From: Chloroflexota bacterium
GTDB lineage: Bacteria > Chloroflexota > Dormibacteria > Dormibacterales > Dormibacteraceae
DNA: 64,000 nt
Reading direction: 5' to 3'
Assembly (NCBI GenBank): GCA_005883575.1
Contig: VBFH01000025.1
Span: 91,607 to 155,606 of the forward strand
The notes below the pieces were generated by a model. The model made no database searches, was not told where the DNA came from, and saw nothing but the letters and a program-made list of their open reading frames with translations. A program made the position numbers and the translations under genes. Positions 52,201 to 62,492 of the stretch are shown here, in pieces (position 1 is the first letter of the stretch; each line of letters opens with the position of its first letter).

Positions 52201-55200
52201 AACCTCGGTGTTACTGGATACGACCTGTTGCGCGATGGAGCGCTTTATCAGTCGCTCGGTGCGGTGACGAGTTATTCCGATGCCGTCCTGGGATCGTCCA
52301 CGCACCAGTACGCGGTCAGGGCACGTGACATAGGGGGCAACACGTCCGCGCTTGGCGCGGCGGTGTCGGTGACGACCCCATCACCGCCCTCACCGGTTTT
52401 TGCGGACGGCTTCGAGTCCGGCAACTTCAGCGCATGGAGCGCGAACGGCGGACTGGTCATCGAGGGCAGCAACGTCAACAGCGGGACGAGCGCGGCCGAC
52501 GGCAACACGACCAACGGCAACACCTTCGCCAAAAAGACCCTGCCGTCAACCTACGCCGACGCCTACGCCCGGCTGTGGTTCGACATCCCCTCTCAGCTGA
52601 GCCAGATCAATCTCCTCAGGTTCCGAGACGGCGCGGGTGCGTCCATTGGATATGTCTACGTCGACACGACCGGTCTTCTCGGGTTCCACAACGACGCGAC
52701 GGGGCTGAACACACTGAGCGGTCTCTCACCAAGCCCAGGCTGGCACGCGCTGGAGCTTCACGTGAAGGTGGATCCCAACGCGGGCGTCGTCGAGGTCTGG
52801 TTCGACAACACCTACCTCGGAGATCTCTCCGGGACGGGCTTGAACACCGGTAGCGCACCTGTGGCATCGATGCAGATCGGTGAGGTCCAGGCGGCGCGCA
52901 CGTATGACGTGGTGTTCGACGACGCCGCCTTCGGCACGGCCCGGCTTGGTCCCGCCGCCGACTTCGTCCCGCCCACCGTGCCTTCAGGCCTTGCCGCGAC
53001 GGCGGCGGGACCCTTTGAAGCCGACCTCACTTGGAACGTTTCGACCGACGACGTCGGCCTGGCCGGATATGACCTGTTCCGCGATGGGAGCTTGCTCGCG
53101 TCGGTCGGAAATGTTCTGAGCTATGCCGACACGGCCACGACTGCCGGGTCGACTCATACCTACGCCGTGCGGGCACGCGACGCATCAGGCAACGCGTCGG
53201 CACTGACCACAGCGGTTTCGGTGACGCAGCCCGCCGCCGTCCCGCCGCTCTTCGCCGACGGCTTCGAGACCGGGGACCTGACCTCCTGGACGACGGACTC
53301 GGGTCTTGCCGTGGAGTCGAGCGACGTCCACGCGGGGAGTTACGCAGCCGAGGGCAATACGACAACCGGCTCGACCTTCTTGAAGAAGACGCTGCCCTCG
53401 ACCTACTCCGACGCCTACGCGCGCGTCGCGTTCGAGGTCAAGAGCCAGAGCTCGCAGGTCACGCTGCTCCGGCTGCGCGACATCCCGACCGGCAACGGCG
53501 GCTACCTGTTGGTGACCGCCGGAGGCAAGCTTGCCTTCCACAACGACGCCTCCAGCGTCACCACCACGAGCAGCGTGTCTCCCGGTTCGGGGTGGCACGT
53601 TGTGGAGCTGCATCTCCACGTGAATGGGACCAGCAGCGTGGTCGAGAGCTGGCTCGACGGGGCTCTCGTGCCAGACCTCACCTTCAGCACCATCGACCTG
53701 GGCACCGCGCCTATCGGCGTCCTTCAGATCGGCGAAACCGGGAACGGAACGTGGGATGTGGTCTTCGACGATGCCGCTTTCGGCACCAGCCGGGTCGGCC
53801 CGTCTGGCGACACTACGGCGCCCAGCGTCCCAGGCAACTTCAACGGAGCGCCGAGCTCCGCCTTCTCGGTCCGGCTGAGCTGGGACGCTTCGACCGACAA
53901 CATCGGCGTCACGGGTTATGACGTGTTCCGCGATGGGAACCAACTGGCTCAGGTCGCGACGCCCGGCTTCACCGACAACACCGTTCTGGCCAACAGCACC
54001 CACCAGTACGGGGTGCGCGCGCGGGACGCCTCCGGCAACATCTCCGCGCTTACCGCGCCGGTCTCGGTGACTACGCCGGCGGCCGGTCCACCGCTCTTCG
54101 CCGACGGCTTCGAGACTGGGGACCTGACCTCCTGGACGACGAGCTCGGGTCTTGCCGTGGAGTCGAGCGAGGTCCACTCGGGGAGTTACGCAGCCGAGGG
54201 CAACACGTCGACCGGCGCGACCTATGCCAAGAAAACTGTGCCCTCGACCTACGCCGACGCGTACGCCAGAGTCGCGTTCGAGGTCAAAACCCAGGGACCC
54301 ATGCAGGTCACCCTGCTCCGGCTTCGCGACACGCCGACGGGGAACGGCGGCTACCTGCTGGTGACCGCCGGGGGCAAGCTTGCCTTCCACAACGACGCCT
54401 CGAACGTGACCACCCCAAGCAGCTTGTCTCCCGGTTCGGGCTGGCACGTTGTAGAGCTGCATCTCCACGTCAACGGGTCCAGCAGCGTCGTCGAGACCTG
54501 GCTGGACGGGGCTGCGGTGCCGGACCTCACCTTCACCGCCACCGACCTGGGCAGCGCGCCCATCGGGGTGCTTCAGATCGGCGAAACCGGGAGCGGCACA
54601 TGGGATGTGGTCTTTGACGACGCCGGCTTCGGCACCAGCCGCCTGGGTCCCAGCGCCGACGCGGCGCCGCCCACTGTGCCCGCCAACCTGGCCGCGACGC
54701 CTCTTTCGCCGTTCTCGGTCCAGCTCAGCTGGGACGCCTCGACGGACAACGTCGCAGTGGCGGGTTATGACCTGTTCCGCAACGGTTCGCTGCTCGTCTC
54801 GCTGACTGCGACCAGCTACGCCGACAACACGGTGCTGGCGGGCACGACCTACCAGTACGCAGTTCGGGCTCGGGACGTTTCGGGCAACGTGTCGGCTCTG
54901 AGCGGGCCGGCGTCTGTGACCACGCCGGCGGCCTCGGCACCGATATTTGCGGACGGCTTCGAGACCGGCAACCTGTCGGCATGGACGACACCCGCCGGCC
55001 TGGCGGTGGAATCGACCAACTTCCATTCGGGCGGCTTCGCCGCCGAGGGAACCACGACGAACAGCTCGGCATATGCCAAGGAGGCACTGCCCTCTACGTA
55101 CCCAGACGGGTACGCGCGAGTCGCGTTCGAAGTCAACGGGCCGAACTCCCAGGTGACGCTCCTGCGGCTCCGCGATACGCCAGGGGGCTCCAACGGAGGA

Positions 55201-58200
55201 TTCATCGCTTTGACCAGCAGTGGGAAGCTGCAGTTCAACGGCGCCGCCGGCGCGTCGACCACAAGTTCCGTGACCCCCTCGCAAGGCGCCTGGCACGTGC
55301 TCGAGCTCCACCTCTCCGTCAGCAATGGTGTCGTCGAGGTGTGGCTCGACGGGATGGCGGTCCCGGACCTGACGCTGAGCGGGGCGAACCTTGGCACCGC
55401 GTCAATTGGCACGCTGCAGATCGGCGACACGGCGAATGGAACTTGGGACATCTTCTTTGACGACGCCGCGTTCGGCACGAGCCGCCTGGGAACCAGCGCC
55501 GACACCGCGCCACCCAGCGTGCCCGCCAACCTGGCAGCAACTCCTCTCTCGCCGTTCTCGGTCCAGCTCAGCTGGGACGCATCGACCGATGACGCCGCGG
55601 TGGCGGGTTATGACCTGTTTCGTAACGGCGCGCTGCTCGCCCACAGCACGGCTACCGCTTACACCGACAACGCGGCGCTAGCCGGTACTGCCTACCAGTA
55701 CGCCGTCCGCGCGCGGGACGTTTCCGGCAACATCTCGGCGCTGAGCGCGCCTGCGTCCGTGACTACGCCGGCGGCCGCGACGCCGATATTTGCGGACGGC
55801 TTCGAGACTGGCGACATGTCGGCATGGACCACTCCCGCCGGCCTCGTCGCGGAATCGAGCACCGCCAACTCTGGCGGCTTCGGCGCCGAGGGGAGCACCA
55901 CTGCCGGCGCGACCTACGCCAAAGGGACCCTGCCCTCGACCTACCTGGACGCATACGCGAAGGTCGCATTCAAGGTCAACAGTCAGAGTTCCCAGATGAC
56001 TTTGCTGCGCCTTCGCGATACGTCAGCCGGCCTGAACGGAGGATTGGTGGCTCTCACCAGCGGTGGAAAGCTCCAGTTCAAGGACGCCGCCGGCAACCCG
56101 ACAACCAGTGCAGTGACCCCATCGCAAAGCGCTTGGCATGTGCTGGAGCTCCACCTGTCTATCACCAATGGTGTTGTCGAGGTGTGGCTCGACGGCATGG
56201 CGGTCTCGGACCTGACGTTAAGCGGGGCGAACCTTGGCACGCAGCCGATGGGCACGCTGCAAATCGGCGAAACCAACGCGACTGGGACATGGGATGTCTT
56301 TTTTGACGACGCCGCGTTTGGCACGAGCCGGCTCGGCCCCAGCGGCGACACCTCGCCGCCCAGCGTACCGGCCAATCTCAACGGCACGGCGATGTCGGCC
56401 GTTTCGGTCCAGCTCACCTGGGACGCCTCCACCGACAACATCGCGGTCACCGGCTATGACGTGATTCGCGATAGCGCGGTCCTCGCCCACGTCAGCGCGC
56501 CGGGCTACACCGACAACACCGTGCTCCCCAATGAGATCCACACGTACGCGGTTCGAGCGCGCGACGCTTCGGGCAACATCTCTGCTCTCAGCCCCTCCGT
56601 CTCTGTCATAACCCCGGCCGTGCCTGACGACTTCTCGATGAGCGCCAGCCCGAGCAGCGTGTCCGTGGTTCAAGGCCAGAGCGGGACCTCGACCATCAGC
56701 ACCACCGTGACCAGTGGGAACGCGCAGACGGTGACGCTGAGCGCCGGCGGTCTGCCCGCGGGGGCGACGGCGTCCTTCAACCCCAGCGCGGTCACGGCCG
56801 GAGGCAGCTCGACGCTGACGATCACCACCACGTCTTCGACCCCAGGCGGGAGTTACACCGTCACGGTAACCGGGACCGGCACTTCGGCCAGCCACAGCAC
56901 ATCGGTCTCACTCAGCGTGACCGTGCCTGACGACTTCGCGATCAGCGCCAGCCCGAGCAGCGTGTCTGTGGTTCAAGGCCAGAGCGGGACCTCGACCATC
57001 AGCACCACCGTGACCAGCGGGAACGCGCAGACGGTGACGCTGAGCGCCGGCGGTCTGCCCGCGGGGGCGACCGCGTCCTTCAACCCCAGCGCGGTCACGG
57101 CCGGAGGCAGCTCGACGCTGACGGTCAGCACCGCTACTTCAACTCCCGGCGGCATTTACACCGTGACGGTGACGGGGACAGGCTCCTCGGCCAGCCACAG
57201 CACCTCGGTGGCGCTGACGGTGAGCGTGCCCGACGACTTCTCGATCAGCGCCAGCCCGAGCAGCGTGTCCGCGGTTCAAGGCCAGAGCGTGACCTCGACC
57301 ATCGGCACCACCGTGACCGGCGGGAACGCGCAGACGGTGACGCTGAGCGCCACTGGCCTGCCCTCGGGTGCGACGGCGTCCTTCAACCCCAGCTCGGTGA
57401 CGGCGGGTGGCAGCTCGACCCTGACCATCAGTACCACGACCTCCACTCTCGGAGGGACCTACACGGTGACGGTGACGGGGACCGGCGCCTCGGCCACCCA
57501 CAGCACCTCGGTGGCGCTGACGGTGAGCGTGCCCGACGACTTCTCGATGGGCGCCAGCCCGAGCAGCGTGTCCGTGGTCCAAGGCTCGAGCGCGACCTCG
57601 AGCATCAGCACCAGCGTGACCAGCGGGAACGCGCAGACGCTGACGCTCAGCGCTACTGGCCTGCCCGCGGGGGCGACGGCCGCCTTCAACCCGAGTACGG
57701 TCACGGCCGGAGGCAGCTCGACGCTGACGATCGGCACCGTGACATCGACCCCAGTGGGCAGTTACACCGTGACAGTGACGGGTACCGGCGCCTCGGCCAC
57801 GCACAGCACTTCGGTTGCCCTCACTGTGAGTGCGCCCTCGTCGGGACCGCGCTTTGTCCAGATGGCCGCGGCCGGCGAGTCCGCCAGCTCGACCACGCTC
57901 ACCGCCACCTTCCCGGCTGCGACCGGCGCTGGCCACCTGCTCGTGCTCGCGGCGAGCGTCTACACCGGCGCCACAAACCAGATCACAAGGGTTACGGATC
58001 CGGCGGGCAACACCTGGACCAAGATCGGCGCGTACTGCGCCGCCGGCCACTTCTCGGACGGGGAGCTTTGGTACGCGGCCAACGCCAACAGCGTGACGAG
58101 CGTGACCGTCAGCGTCACCACCGCAACCGTGGTCGCGATCGAAGTCGAGGAGTTCTCCGGTGTGGCCACAACGAATCCACTCGATGTCTCCGGAGGTGCA

Positions 58201-58485
58201 TCGAGCACGGGCGTGGCGGCGGACTCGGCCGCGGTAACCCCGACCACGTCGACGGAGCTGGCGGTTGGCTTCCTCGCCGGTCACGGTTCGGCTCAGACGA
58301 TGACTGTCACCACCGCCGGGTACACCGCGCAGGTTCAGCAGACAAGCGCCAACGGCGGCTCAACGCCGGTGAGCGTGGTCAGCGCTTACCGGGTGCTCAG
58401 CGCGGCCGGTGCCCAGGACCTCACCGGCACGTTCGCGGCCCCGATGTACTGGGCCGCCGGAATCGCGCTCTTCAAGTCCGCCTGA
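49264..58485 (+). CDS. Giant secreted metallophosphatase with repeated beta-domains
   Basis: This 3,073-residue protein has a signal peptide at about residues 40-73. The true start is unclear: GTG 49264, or TTG 49339 or 49378. Two Ig-like/FnIII pairs lead into a purple-acid-phosphatase-like catalytic region (about 420-860) with VVFGDWG, SLGDNGY, AVGNHG, FSHFPFY and NGHAHIYER, so the metal site is complete. After a third Ig/FnIII pair come five modules of about 282 residues, each a concanavalin-like FADGFE domain plus FnIII. Then come four near-identical 101-residue Ig-like repeats and a C-terminal beta domain of about 215 residues. Eight FnIII domains are present in all. No anchor follows, so it is probably released or non-covalently held. 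Confidence 0.9.
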   Translation: MPKTPCRAQRSPGQGQTPSRCLEEPLNHRGGDTTIPLVLFRLPRTRLRIALRPLQVIPLAVALLLATPGVAAAKPPPDTVIDSGPATLTKSTSASFTFHSTDRTATFTCQLDGGSFVPCTSPAPYSGLAAGGHNFAVDATAGGVSDPSPATAAWTIDLTPPAAPTNLTGSSPTSTSVALSWTAGTDNVGITNNLVLRDGAPLATIGAVTTYTDSTVTAGSTHSYAVEAQDGAGNLSPPSNTVSVTTAPPPPAPDTVIDSMPAALTNSTTASFTFHSTATGATFTCNLDAGKAGSCTSPKTYTGLAGGAHSFSVFSTANSLTDPTPAVANWTIDLTPPSTPTGLTASASATSVTLSWTASTDNVGVTAYDIYRGGSLLTSVGAVTVYADSTVTSGVTYTYSVSARDGAGNASAQSSSVTARPQASFDSHLTRAPYLTDLVGLHVAINFATDQSSTTASVAYGAVGNDGGCSPSTVVQASRITISVGTVFEYQWKGDITLPAAGTYCYRVFLGGTDLLGGNASPAFTTQVQFGSTESFSFVVFGDWGQVDGSGQNAGQANLMAQIAGSGARFAVSLGDNGYPNGSQINYGDLQQSGADTSAIFGSLFWTVPGASIPLFSAVGNHGVSGVKHTDITTWTESTAVSTSGGRYQNDVYCCVNGSLASNYGSEWYAFSAGNVRLYVLDSAWGDTNAGTATPYANDALAHFAPGTPEYTWLLNDLTTHPTQLKFAFSHFPFYSDNPTQPSDSYLDGAANLEGLLGQHGVQLVFNGHAHIYERNRASAGGMPITYVTGGGGGTLEPMGTCSTFDAYAVGWSPTRLAGSACGSATAPTSDSQVFHFLKVTVNGTSITVTPTDSSGRTFDVQTYTFKIPTDTYIDSGPPVGTTSTSATFTFHASGTPATFKCQLDANTQTVCGSPITYSGLAQGNHTFKVTATVNKSVDPTPATTSWTVDTTPPTTPANVAATATSPFTVALTWTAATDNLGVTGYDLLRDGALYQSLGAVTSYSDAVLGSSTHQYAVRARDIGGNTSALGAAVSVTTPSPPSPVFADGFESGNFSAWSANGGLVIEGSNVNSGTSAADGNTTNGNTFAKKTLPSTYADAYARLWFDIPSQLSQINLLRFRDGAGASIGYVYVDTTGLLGFHNDATGLNTLSGLSPSPGWHALELHVKVDPNAGVVEVWFDNTYLGDLSGTGLNTGSAPVASMQIGEVQAARTYDVVFDDAAFGTARLGPAADFVPPTVPSGLAATAAGPFEADLTWNVSTDDVGLAGYDLFRDGSLLASVGNVLSYADTATTAGSTHTYAVRARDASGNASALTTAVSVTQPAAVPPLFADGFETGDLTSWTTDSGLAVESSDVHAGSYAAEGNTTTGSTFLKKTLPSTYSDAYARVAFEVKSQSSQVTLLRLRDIPTGNGGYLLVTAGGKLAFHNDASSVTTTSSVSPGSGWHVVELHLHVNGTSSVVESWLDGALVPDLTFSTIDLGTAPIGVLQIGETGNGTWDVVFDDAAFGTSRVGPSGDTTAPSVPGNFNGAPSSAFSVRLSWDASTDNIGVTGYDVFRDGNQLAQVATPGFTDNTVLANSTHQYGVRARDASGNISALTAPVSVTTPAAGPPLFADGFETGDLTSWTTSSGLAVESSEVHSGSYAAEGNTSTGATYAKKTVPSTYADAYARVAFEVKTQGPMQVTLLRLRDTPTGNGGYLLVTAGGKLAFHNDASNVTTPSSLSPGSGWHVVELHLHVNGSSSVVETWLDGAAVPDLTFTATDLGSAPIGVLQIGETGSGTWDVVFDDAGFGTSRLGPSADAAPPTVPANLAATPLSPFSVQLSWDASTDNVAVAGYDLFRNGSLLVSLTATSYADNTVLAGTTYQYAVRARDVSGNVSALSGPASVTTPAASAPIFADGFETGNLSAWTTPAGLAVESTNFHSGGFAAEGTTTNSSAYAKEALPSTYPDGYARVAFEVNGPNSQVTLLRLRDTPGGSNGGFIALTSSGKLQFNGAAGASTTSSVTPSQGAWHVLELHLSVSNGVVEVWLDGMAVPDLTLSGANLGTASIGTLQIGDTANGTWDIFFDDAAFGTSRLGTSADTAPPSVPANLAATPLSPFSVQLSWDASTDDAAVAGYDLFRNGALLAHSTATAYTDNAALAGTAYQYAVRARDVSGNISALSAPASVTTPAAATPIFADGFETGDMSAWTTPAGLVAESSTANSGGFGAEGSTTAGATYAKGTLPSTYLDAYAKVAFKVNSQSSQMTLLRLRDTSAGLNGGLVALTSGGKLQFKDAAGNPTTSAVTPSQSAWHVLELHLSITNGVVEVWLDGMAVSDLTLSGANLGTQPMGTLQIGETNATGTWDVFFDDAAFGTSRLGPSGDTSPPSVPANLNGTAMSAVSVQLTWDASTDNIAVTGYDVIRDSAVLAHVSAPGYTDNTVLPNEIHTYAVRARDASGNISALSPSVSVITPAVPDDFSMSASPSSVSVVQGQSGTSTISTTVTSGNAQTVTLSAGGLPAGATASFNPSAVTAGGSSTLTITTTSSTPGGSYTVTVTGTGTSASHSTSVSLSVTVPDDFAISASPSSVSVVQGQSGTSTISTTVTSGNAQTVTLSAGGLPAGATASFNPSAVTAGGSSTLTVSTATSTPGGIYTVTVTGTGSSASHSTSVALTVSVPDDFSISASPSSVSAVQGQSVTSTIGTTVTGGNAQTVTLSATGLPSGATASFNPSSVTAGGSSTLTISTTTSTLGGTYTVTVTGTGASATHSTSVALTVSVPDDFSMGASPSSVSVVQGSSATSSISTSVTSGNAQTLTLSATGLPAGATAAFNPSTVTAGGSSTLTIGTVTSTPVGSYTVTVTGTGASATHSTSVALTVSAPSSGPRFVQMAAAGESASSTTLTATFPAATGAGHLLVLAASVYTGATNQITRVTDPAGNTWTKIGAYCAAGHFSDGELWYAANANSVTSVTVSVTTATVVAIEVEEFSGVATTNPLDVSGGASSTGVAADSAAVTPTTSTELAVGFLAGHGSAQTMTVTTAGYTAQVQQTSANGGSTPVSVVSAYRVLSAAGAQDLTGTFAAPMYWAAGIALFKSA
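52398..56622 (+). repeat. Five tandem modules of about 846 bases inside the giant gene
   Basis: Copies begin (at FADGFE) near 52398, 53251, 54097, 54946 and 55789, with spacings of 853, 846, 849 and 843 bases. Copies 2 and 3 are closest to each other, as are copies 4 and 5, which suggests stepwise duplication. Confidence 0.88.
56623..57834 (+). repeat. Four tandem 303-base repeats inside the giant gene
   Basis: Copies start at 56623, 56926, 57229 and 57532 with exactly 303-base spacing, each encoding 101 residues from PDDF. The copies are almost identical at DNA level over long stretches, so they are young or kept uniform by recombination. Confidence 0.93.
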
Positions 58486-58500
58486 CGCCGCGTTCGGGGC

Positions 58501-58517
58501 GAGCCGGGTCGGGGCTC
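58501..58517. terminator. Possible terminator hairpin between convergent genes
   Basis: GAGCC and GGCTC flank a 7-base loop 16 bases after the giant gene's stop. There is no U-tract, so the call is weak. Confidence 0.3.
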
Positions 58518-58532
58518 AGTAGCCCGCTGGGA

Positions 58533-59195
58533 TCAGCCTCGGCCGGCTGAGGTCGTGTAGGGACGCGGCGATGGTCCGCTGCGCATGCGGGCGATCACCT
58601 GCGCTCGAGTCTTCGCCTTGAGCTTGCTGAGGATGTGGTGAACGTGCTTGTTCACGGTCGTCACTGAGACTCCCAGACTCGCGGCGATGTCGCGGTTGCT
58701 GTGTCCGCCGACCATCTCGAACAGGACCTCGCGTTCGCGGCGTGTCAAACCGGCCCGAGAAACCAGACCGACTCCATTGTTGGGCCGGCTGGTGTCCACC
58801 CGGTCGGAGAAGCTCATGCGGCCGAGGTTCGGATCGGCCAGCGCTCGTATCGCGGCGACCATGTCCTCAACCGCCAGGTCCTTGGGCAGATAACCGCTGG
58901 CACCTGCCTGCCGCGATGCCGTCACCGAATCCCAATCGAGCGAGGCGGAGACGACGATGACCCGAACATCCGCAAAACGTTCGCGAGCAGCGCGCGCGGC
59001 GGCGAGCGAGTCATCATCCGGACCTAGATAGAGGTCCAGGAGAACCACGTCGACCGGGCTGGTCTCCATGTACGCCATCAGCTCGGCGACCGTCCCTGTG
59101 TCCCATAGCACGGTGAGGTCGGGTGTTCTTTCCAGGACTCGGCGCAGCCCTTCCCGGAACACCGGATGGTCGTCAACGATGCCGAGGCGGATCAG
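58533..59195 (-). CDS. NarL/LuxR-type response regulator, apparent CTG start
   Basis: The receiver domain has the acidic pocket LGIVDDHPVFREG, acceptor Asp in VVLLDLYLGPDDD and Lys in GYLPKDLAVED; the LuxR HTH has LTRREREVLFEMVGGHSNRDIAAS and TTVNKHVHHILSKL. An in-frame TAG lies at 59202-59204. Between it and the conserved pocket no ATG, GTG or TTG exists. The GTG at 59162 would delete the phosphorylation pocket, so I start at CTG 59195 (220 residues). It is convergent with the giant phosphatase gene and may control it or the 59.5 kb gene. Confidence 0.85.
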   Translation of the reverse strand: MIRLGIVDDHPVFREGLRRVLERTPDLTVLWDTGTVAELMAYMETSPVDVVLLDLYLGPDDDSLAAARAARERFADVRVIVVSASLDWDSVTASRQAGASGYLPKDLAVEDMVAAIRALADPNLGRMSFSDRVDTSRPNNGVGLVSRAGLTRREREVLFEMVGGHSNRDIAASLGVSVTTVNKHVHHILSKLKAKTRAQVIARMRSGPSPRPYTTSAGRG

Positions 59196-59395
59196 TGGAG
59201 GCTACTCACGCAGTGAAACGATTGACAGCAATTTCTCCCCCACCCTCCCCCTACGTCCGACGCCAGCGAAGCATAGAACGGATCAGGGGCGGATGACGAT
59301 TGATCGCGCAATAAAGCACCACACGCGGCGTTCAACCTCGCCTCCGCGGGCTGAGGTGAGACCGAAACGCTCGAACAGTAACGGGGGTGACCGCC

Positions 59396-59424
59396 TTGAC
59401 AAGTCACGAGGGCCACCGTGTATC
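59396..59424 (+). promoter_or_regulatory. Promoter of the phosphoesterase/GH99-like gene
   Basis: A perfect -35 TTGACA (59396-59401) is followed after 17 bases by TGTATC, or after 19 bases by TATCCT. It lies about 46 bases before the ATG at 59470. It is the best vegetative-type promoter match I noticed. Confidence 0.5.
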
Positions 59425-59469
59425 CTCTCCCTGCGATCGAGGCAACCGGCAGCCTCGTGACGGGCAACG

Positions 59470-62061
59470 ATGAAGCTTCCATACACTTATGCTGCCCGCT
59501 ACGCTGCCGCGCCTGCGGCCGCACCGGGGGAGAAGAGAGGGCCGGCCAGACCGGGGAGTAAGCAGCGTGCACGCACCTCTACGCAGAGGTCAACACATGC
59601 GCTGGTCTCAATCGCAATCCTAGCTTGCGGTCTTCTCGTCAGCTCGCGGCCTGCAGTCGTCGATGTGTCGGCGACGACCGTGCCGAGCTTCGACCACGTG
59701 TTCCTAATCGTGATGGAGAACCACGCGTACTCCCAGATCATCGGCAACTCCACCGCGCCGTACATCAACAGTCTCGCCAAGGGATACAACTCGGCCACCA
59801 ACTACCACGCGATCACGCATCCGAGCCTCCCCAACTACATCGCGATGGCCGCCGGGTCCACGCTTGGCATCACCGGCGACTGCGATGCCACCGGGGGATG
59901 CAGCGTGCCGGTGCCGATCAACGCGCCGCACATCGGCACCGCCCTGGAAGCGGCGGGCAAGACCTGGAAGTCATACCAGGAATCGATGCCCGTGCCTGCG
60001 ACGGGGTGCCCAGGCATCTCGAACAGCGGAAGCTATGCGCCGAAGCACAATCCGTTCGTGTACTTCGCCGACGTCAAGAACGACGTAGCTAAATGCCGGG
60101 CCGACATCGTCCCCTATACGCAGCTCGCGACCGATCTCGCGGCCGGGGCTGCACCCAACTTTGCATTCATCACTCCAAACCTCTGCAACGACATGCACGA
60201 CTGCTCGGTCGCAACCGGTGACACGTGGCTGAAGAACGAGGTGCCAAAGATCTTCGGCAGCACCGCGTTCAGCCACCAGAACTCACTTCTCGTCATCACC
60301 TGGGACGAGGACGACTTCACCAACGTGAATCAGGTGGCCACGATATTCGTCTCGCCGCGCGGCAAGCCGGCGCTCACGTCGGCAACCAGCTACAACCACT
60401 ACTCACTGCTGAGGACCATCGAGGAAGGACTCGGCGCCGGCCGCGTCTCGACGACGACGGGCGACGTGACCGCGACGTCTATGACCGACTTCTTCGGGAC
60501 CCCGGTCACGCATGCCGCACCGCAGTTCCCGGTTCGAGCCGGGTTCTACTACCCGTGGTTCCCGGAGACCTTTGGCGGCACTCCCAATCCGTTCTCCGTG
60601 TACACACCGACGCTGGGTTACTACGACTCCAGCGACCCGGCGGTGCTCGCCAGCCATTACAACGCGCTGCAGTACGGCGGCATGACTGTCGGTATCTCCT
60701 CCTGGTGGGGACCAAACGGGCAGAACTCGAGCAAGACGGACAACCGGTTACCGCTGTTGCTGCGAATGGCCGAGATGCGCGACCTCAGCTGGACCATCTA
60801 CTACGAGAAGGAGGGCCTGGCGACTCCACCGTCTCAGGCCGAAGTGACAAGCGACCTCCGGTATCTCCAGGCGAGCTACGCCGGTAACCCGGCATGGTTG
60901 AGGATCGGTGGCCGCTTCGTGGTCTTCGTTTACAACACGGAGCCCGACCCATGCGCGGTGTCACAGAGGTGGCACGACGCCAACGTGGCGGCGGGCAACA
61001 CCGCCTATGTCGTCCTCAAGGTCGGCCCAGGCTACGCAACCTGCGCCACCCAGCCAGACGACTGGCACCAGTACGCACCCGCATCTCACGCGGACCAGCA
61101 GGGCAACCACAGCTTCACGGTGAGCCCTGGGTTCTGGAAGGCGGGCGAGGTCGGGCCGCGCCTGTCTCGAAACGCCACGACATTCACGACCGACGTCTCC
61201 AGCATGGTTGCCTCGACTACGACCCACTGGCACCTGCTCACCACCTTCAACGAGTGGGGCGAAGGAACCGCAATCGAGAGCGCGACGACCGCCACCGCGA
61301 CGTGCCTGGCCTTCGTGCCGGCTCAGCAGTGCTCGTGGAGCAGCTCGTCGGGATTCGGTCAGTACCTCGACATCCTCCACGCGCGCCCGGAGGGGTCGGC
61401 GCCACCGCCGCCACCACCACCGAGCCCCTCACCCAGCCCTTCGCCCTCGCCTAACCCGACACCTTCGTCGAACCCGTCGCCTTCGCCCAGCCCGTCAGGG
61501 TCACCCAGCCCTTCTGCGTCGCCGAGCCCCTCGCCATCCCCCAGGGCTTCTCCGTCGCCGAGCCGCTCGCCCTCGCCGAGCACGTCACCTTCACCGTGCC
61601 CGTCGCCGTCGCCGAAGCCCTCACCCAGCCCATCCCCGTCGCGAAGCCCATCCCCGTCGCCCAGCCCGTCGCCGTCGCCCAGCCCATCGCGGTCACCCAG
61701 TCCTTCCCCCTCGCCCAGCCCATCGCCTTCACCGAGTCATTCACCGTCACCCAGCCCATCGCCGTCGCCGACTCCGACTCACGCGGCTCCGAGGCAGACG
61801 GCCACGCCGCCGCCCGCGGTCGTTGCGCCCGTGGCGGTGCCATCACCTTCTGCGAGCCCCGGCGAGCCGGCCGCGGCGACGCCCACACCAAGCCCGACCC
61901 CCGAGGTCTCGCCGTCGCCTCTTCCGGCCCAGCCCGTGACAGGCGAAACGACCCCGACCACTGACGACGTGGCCGTGTGGACTCAGCGGCTGGTGGTATT
62001 CGGCCTGATCGTCGTCGTGGTCGGGCTCGTGATCTGGGGCCTCTTCATCCTTCGACGCTGA
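59470..62061 (+). CDS. Cell-surface phosphoesterase fused to a GH99-like domain on a Ser-Pro stalk
   Basis: This 863-residue protein has a long basic N-terminus and a signal segment (HALVSIAILACGLLVSS). Residues 70-345 form a PF04185-type acid phosphatase (VFLIVMENHAYSQIIG, THPSLPNYIAMAAGS, VITWDEDD). Residues 355-640 form a GH99/GH71-like domain (AGFYYPWFPETF, GISSWWGPNG, TTFNEWGEGTAIES). A Ser-Pro stalk of about 150 residues and a C-terminal transmembrane helix with short basic tail follow, so the enzyme is held outside the wall. Both enzymatic domains also occur as separate neighbouring genes at 33.9-39.1 kb. The start is ATG 59470, with no strong ribosome-binding site. Confidence 0.9.
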   Translation: MKLPYTYAARYAAAPAAAPGEKRGPARPGSKQRARTSTQRSTHALVSIAILACGLLVSSRPAVVDVSATTVPSFDHVFLIVMENHAYSQIIGNSTAPYINSLAKGYNSATNYHAITHPSLPNYIAMAAGSTLGITGDCDATGGCSVPVPINAPHIGTALEAAGKTWKSYQESMPVPATGCPGISNSGSYAPKHNPFVYFADVKNDVAKCRADIVPYTQLATDLAAGAAPNFAFITPNLCNDMHDCSVATGDTWLKNEVPKIFGSTAFSHQNSLLVITWDEDDFTNVNQVATIFVSPRGKPALTSATSYNHYSLLRTIEEGLGAGRVSTTTGDVTATSMTDFFGTPVTHAAPQFPVRAGFYYPWFPETFGGTPNPFSVYTPTLGYYDSSDPAVLASHYNALQYGGMTVGISSWWGPNGQNSSKTDNRLPLLLRMAEMRDLSWTIYYEKEGLATPPSQAEVTSDLRYLQASYAGNPAWLRIGGRFVVFVYNTEPDPCAVSQRWHDANVAAGNTAYVVLKVGPGYATCATQPDDWHQYAPASHADQQGNHSFTVSPGFWKAGEVGPRLSRNATTFTTDVSSMVASTTTHWHLLTTFNEWGEGTAIESATTATATCLAFVPAQQCSWSSSSGFGQYLDILHARPEGSAPPPPPPPSPSPSPSPSPNPTPSSNPSPSPSPSGSPSPSASPSPSPSPRASPSPSRSPSPSTSPSPCPSPSPKPSPSPSPSRSPSPSPSPSPSPSPSRSPSPSPSPSPSPSPSHSPSPSPSPSPTPTHAAPRQTATPPPAVVAPVAVPSPSASPGEPAAATPTPSPTPEVSPSPLPAQPVTGETTPTTDDVAVWTQRLVVFGLIVVVVGLVIWGLFILRR
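61401..61780 (+). repeat. Degenerate Ser-Pro coding repeat
   Basis: About 380 bases encode alternating Ser-Pro with a few Lys, Arg, Thr and Ala breaks. The units are short and imperfect. Such regions change length readily and produce long spurious ORFs in other frames. Confidence 0.85.
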
Positions 62062-62073
62062 CGCATCGGATCG

Positions 62074-62089
62074 ATCGCTAGAGAGCGAT
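62074..62089 (+). terminator. Hairpin after the surface enzyme gene
   Basis: A perfect 6-base stem (ATCGCT/AGCGAT) with loop AGAG lies 12 bases past the stop codon. It lacks a U-tract; the larger hairpin at 62112-62149 may contribute. Confidence 0.35.
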
Positions 62090-62274
62090 AGCCGACGCGT
62101 TATATAAGGAAGGGAGGGGCCCGCCTCCGGCAAGGCGAACCCCCCTCCCCGGGCCGAATGGTTTCGGCCGATCCGACGCCCGACTTGCCGCGAACGCCCA
62201 ATTTGGCACCGTAAACCGCAAGTCCCCCTCCGCTCAATGGGCCTTTCGTCCCATCCCCGCCCATGACTAATGGA

Positions 62275-62294
62275 TGGGTCAAATGTCCCCTTGT
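62275..62294. promoter_or_regulatory. Repeated intergenic element, copy B
   Basis: These 20 bases are identical to 32777-32796, including the quasi-palindrome GGGNCANNTGNCCC and the tail CTTGT; the next four bases after a single mismatch (GTCC) also agree. It lies 198 bases upstream of the RDD gene. Confidence 0.55.
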
Positions 62295-62492
62295 TGTCCC
62301 CGCCGTGGGTTACTAACGTGTCCCCGTAACCCGCGTCGGAGTGGGTGGGAGGTGATCGCACGCCGGCAAGTGCTGTCGCGATCTGCAACCGTATCGGTCC
62401 GCGAGCTTTGCTCTTGGCCCCCTCCCGCTCATTGGCGGTTTGGATTCCTGAGTGAGGTCGCGACAAAGTTGATTGTCCAGTCTTCGTCGGTC

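Larger units (their letters stand above)
62062..62492. other. Intergenic region between the surface enzyme and the RDD gene
   Basis: This gap of 431 bases holds no supported gene. It contains three successive hairpins: ATCGCT/AGCGAT (62074-62089), a long GGGAGGGG/CCCCTCCC stem with inner GCCT/AGGC (62112-62149) and GGCCGAA/TTCGGCC (62152-62169). These are followed by the repeated 20-base element and three spaced copies of GTCCCC (62285-62325). The first hairpin, 12 bases after the stop, may act as terminator, but no U-tract follows. A structured RNA is possible. Confidence 0.6.

Noticed and set aside
53185..55311. Minus-strand ORF of 708 codons inside the giant gene
   Set aside because: It is a repetitive shadow of the tandem modules on the plus strand; its own repeats mirror them exactly.
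59425..59600. Possible riboswitch before and in the start of the 59.5 kb gene
   Set aside because: GGCAACC-like and hairpin segments (for example ACCTCT/AGAGGT at 59575-59590) are present, but I could not match the conserved cores of c-di-GMP, c-di-AMP, SAM or cobalamin classes.
61401..61780. Possible CRISPR-like or minisatellite array
   Set aside because: The repeats are short, imperfect and in frame for Ser-Pro, with no conserved repeat/spacer alternation and no cas genes.
62274..62492. N-terminal extension of the RDD protein
   Set aside because: The upstream in-frame sequence is low-complexity, crosses the repeated intergenic element, and the RDD signature begins a few residues after the ATG at 62493.
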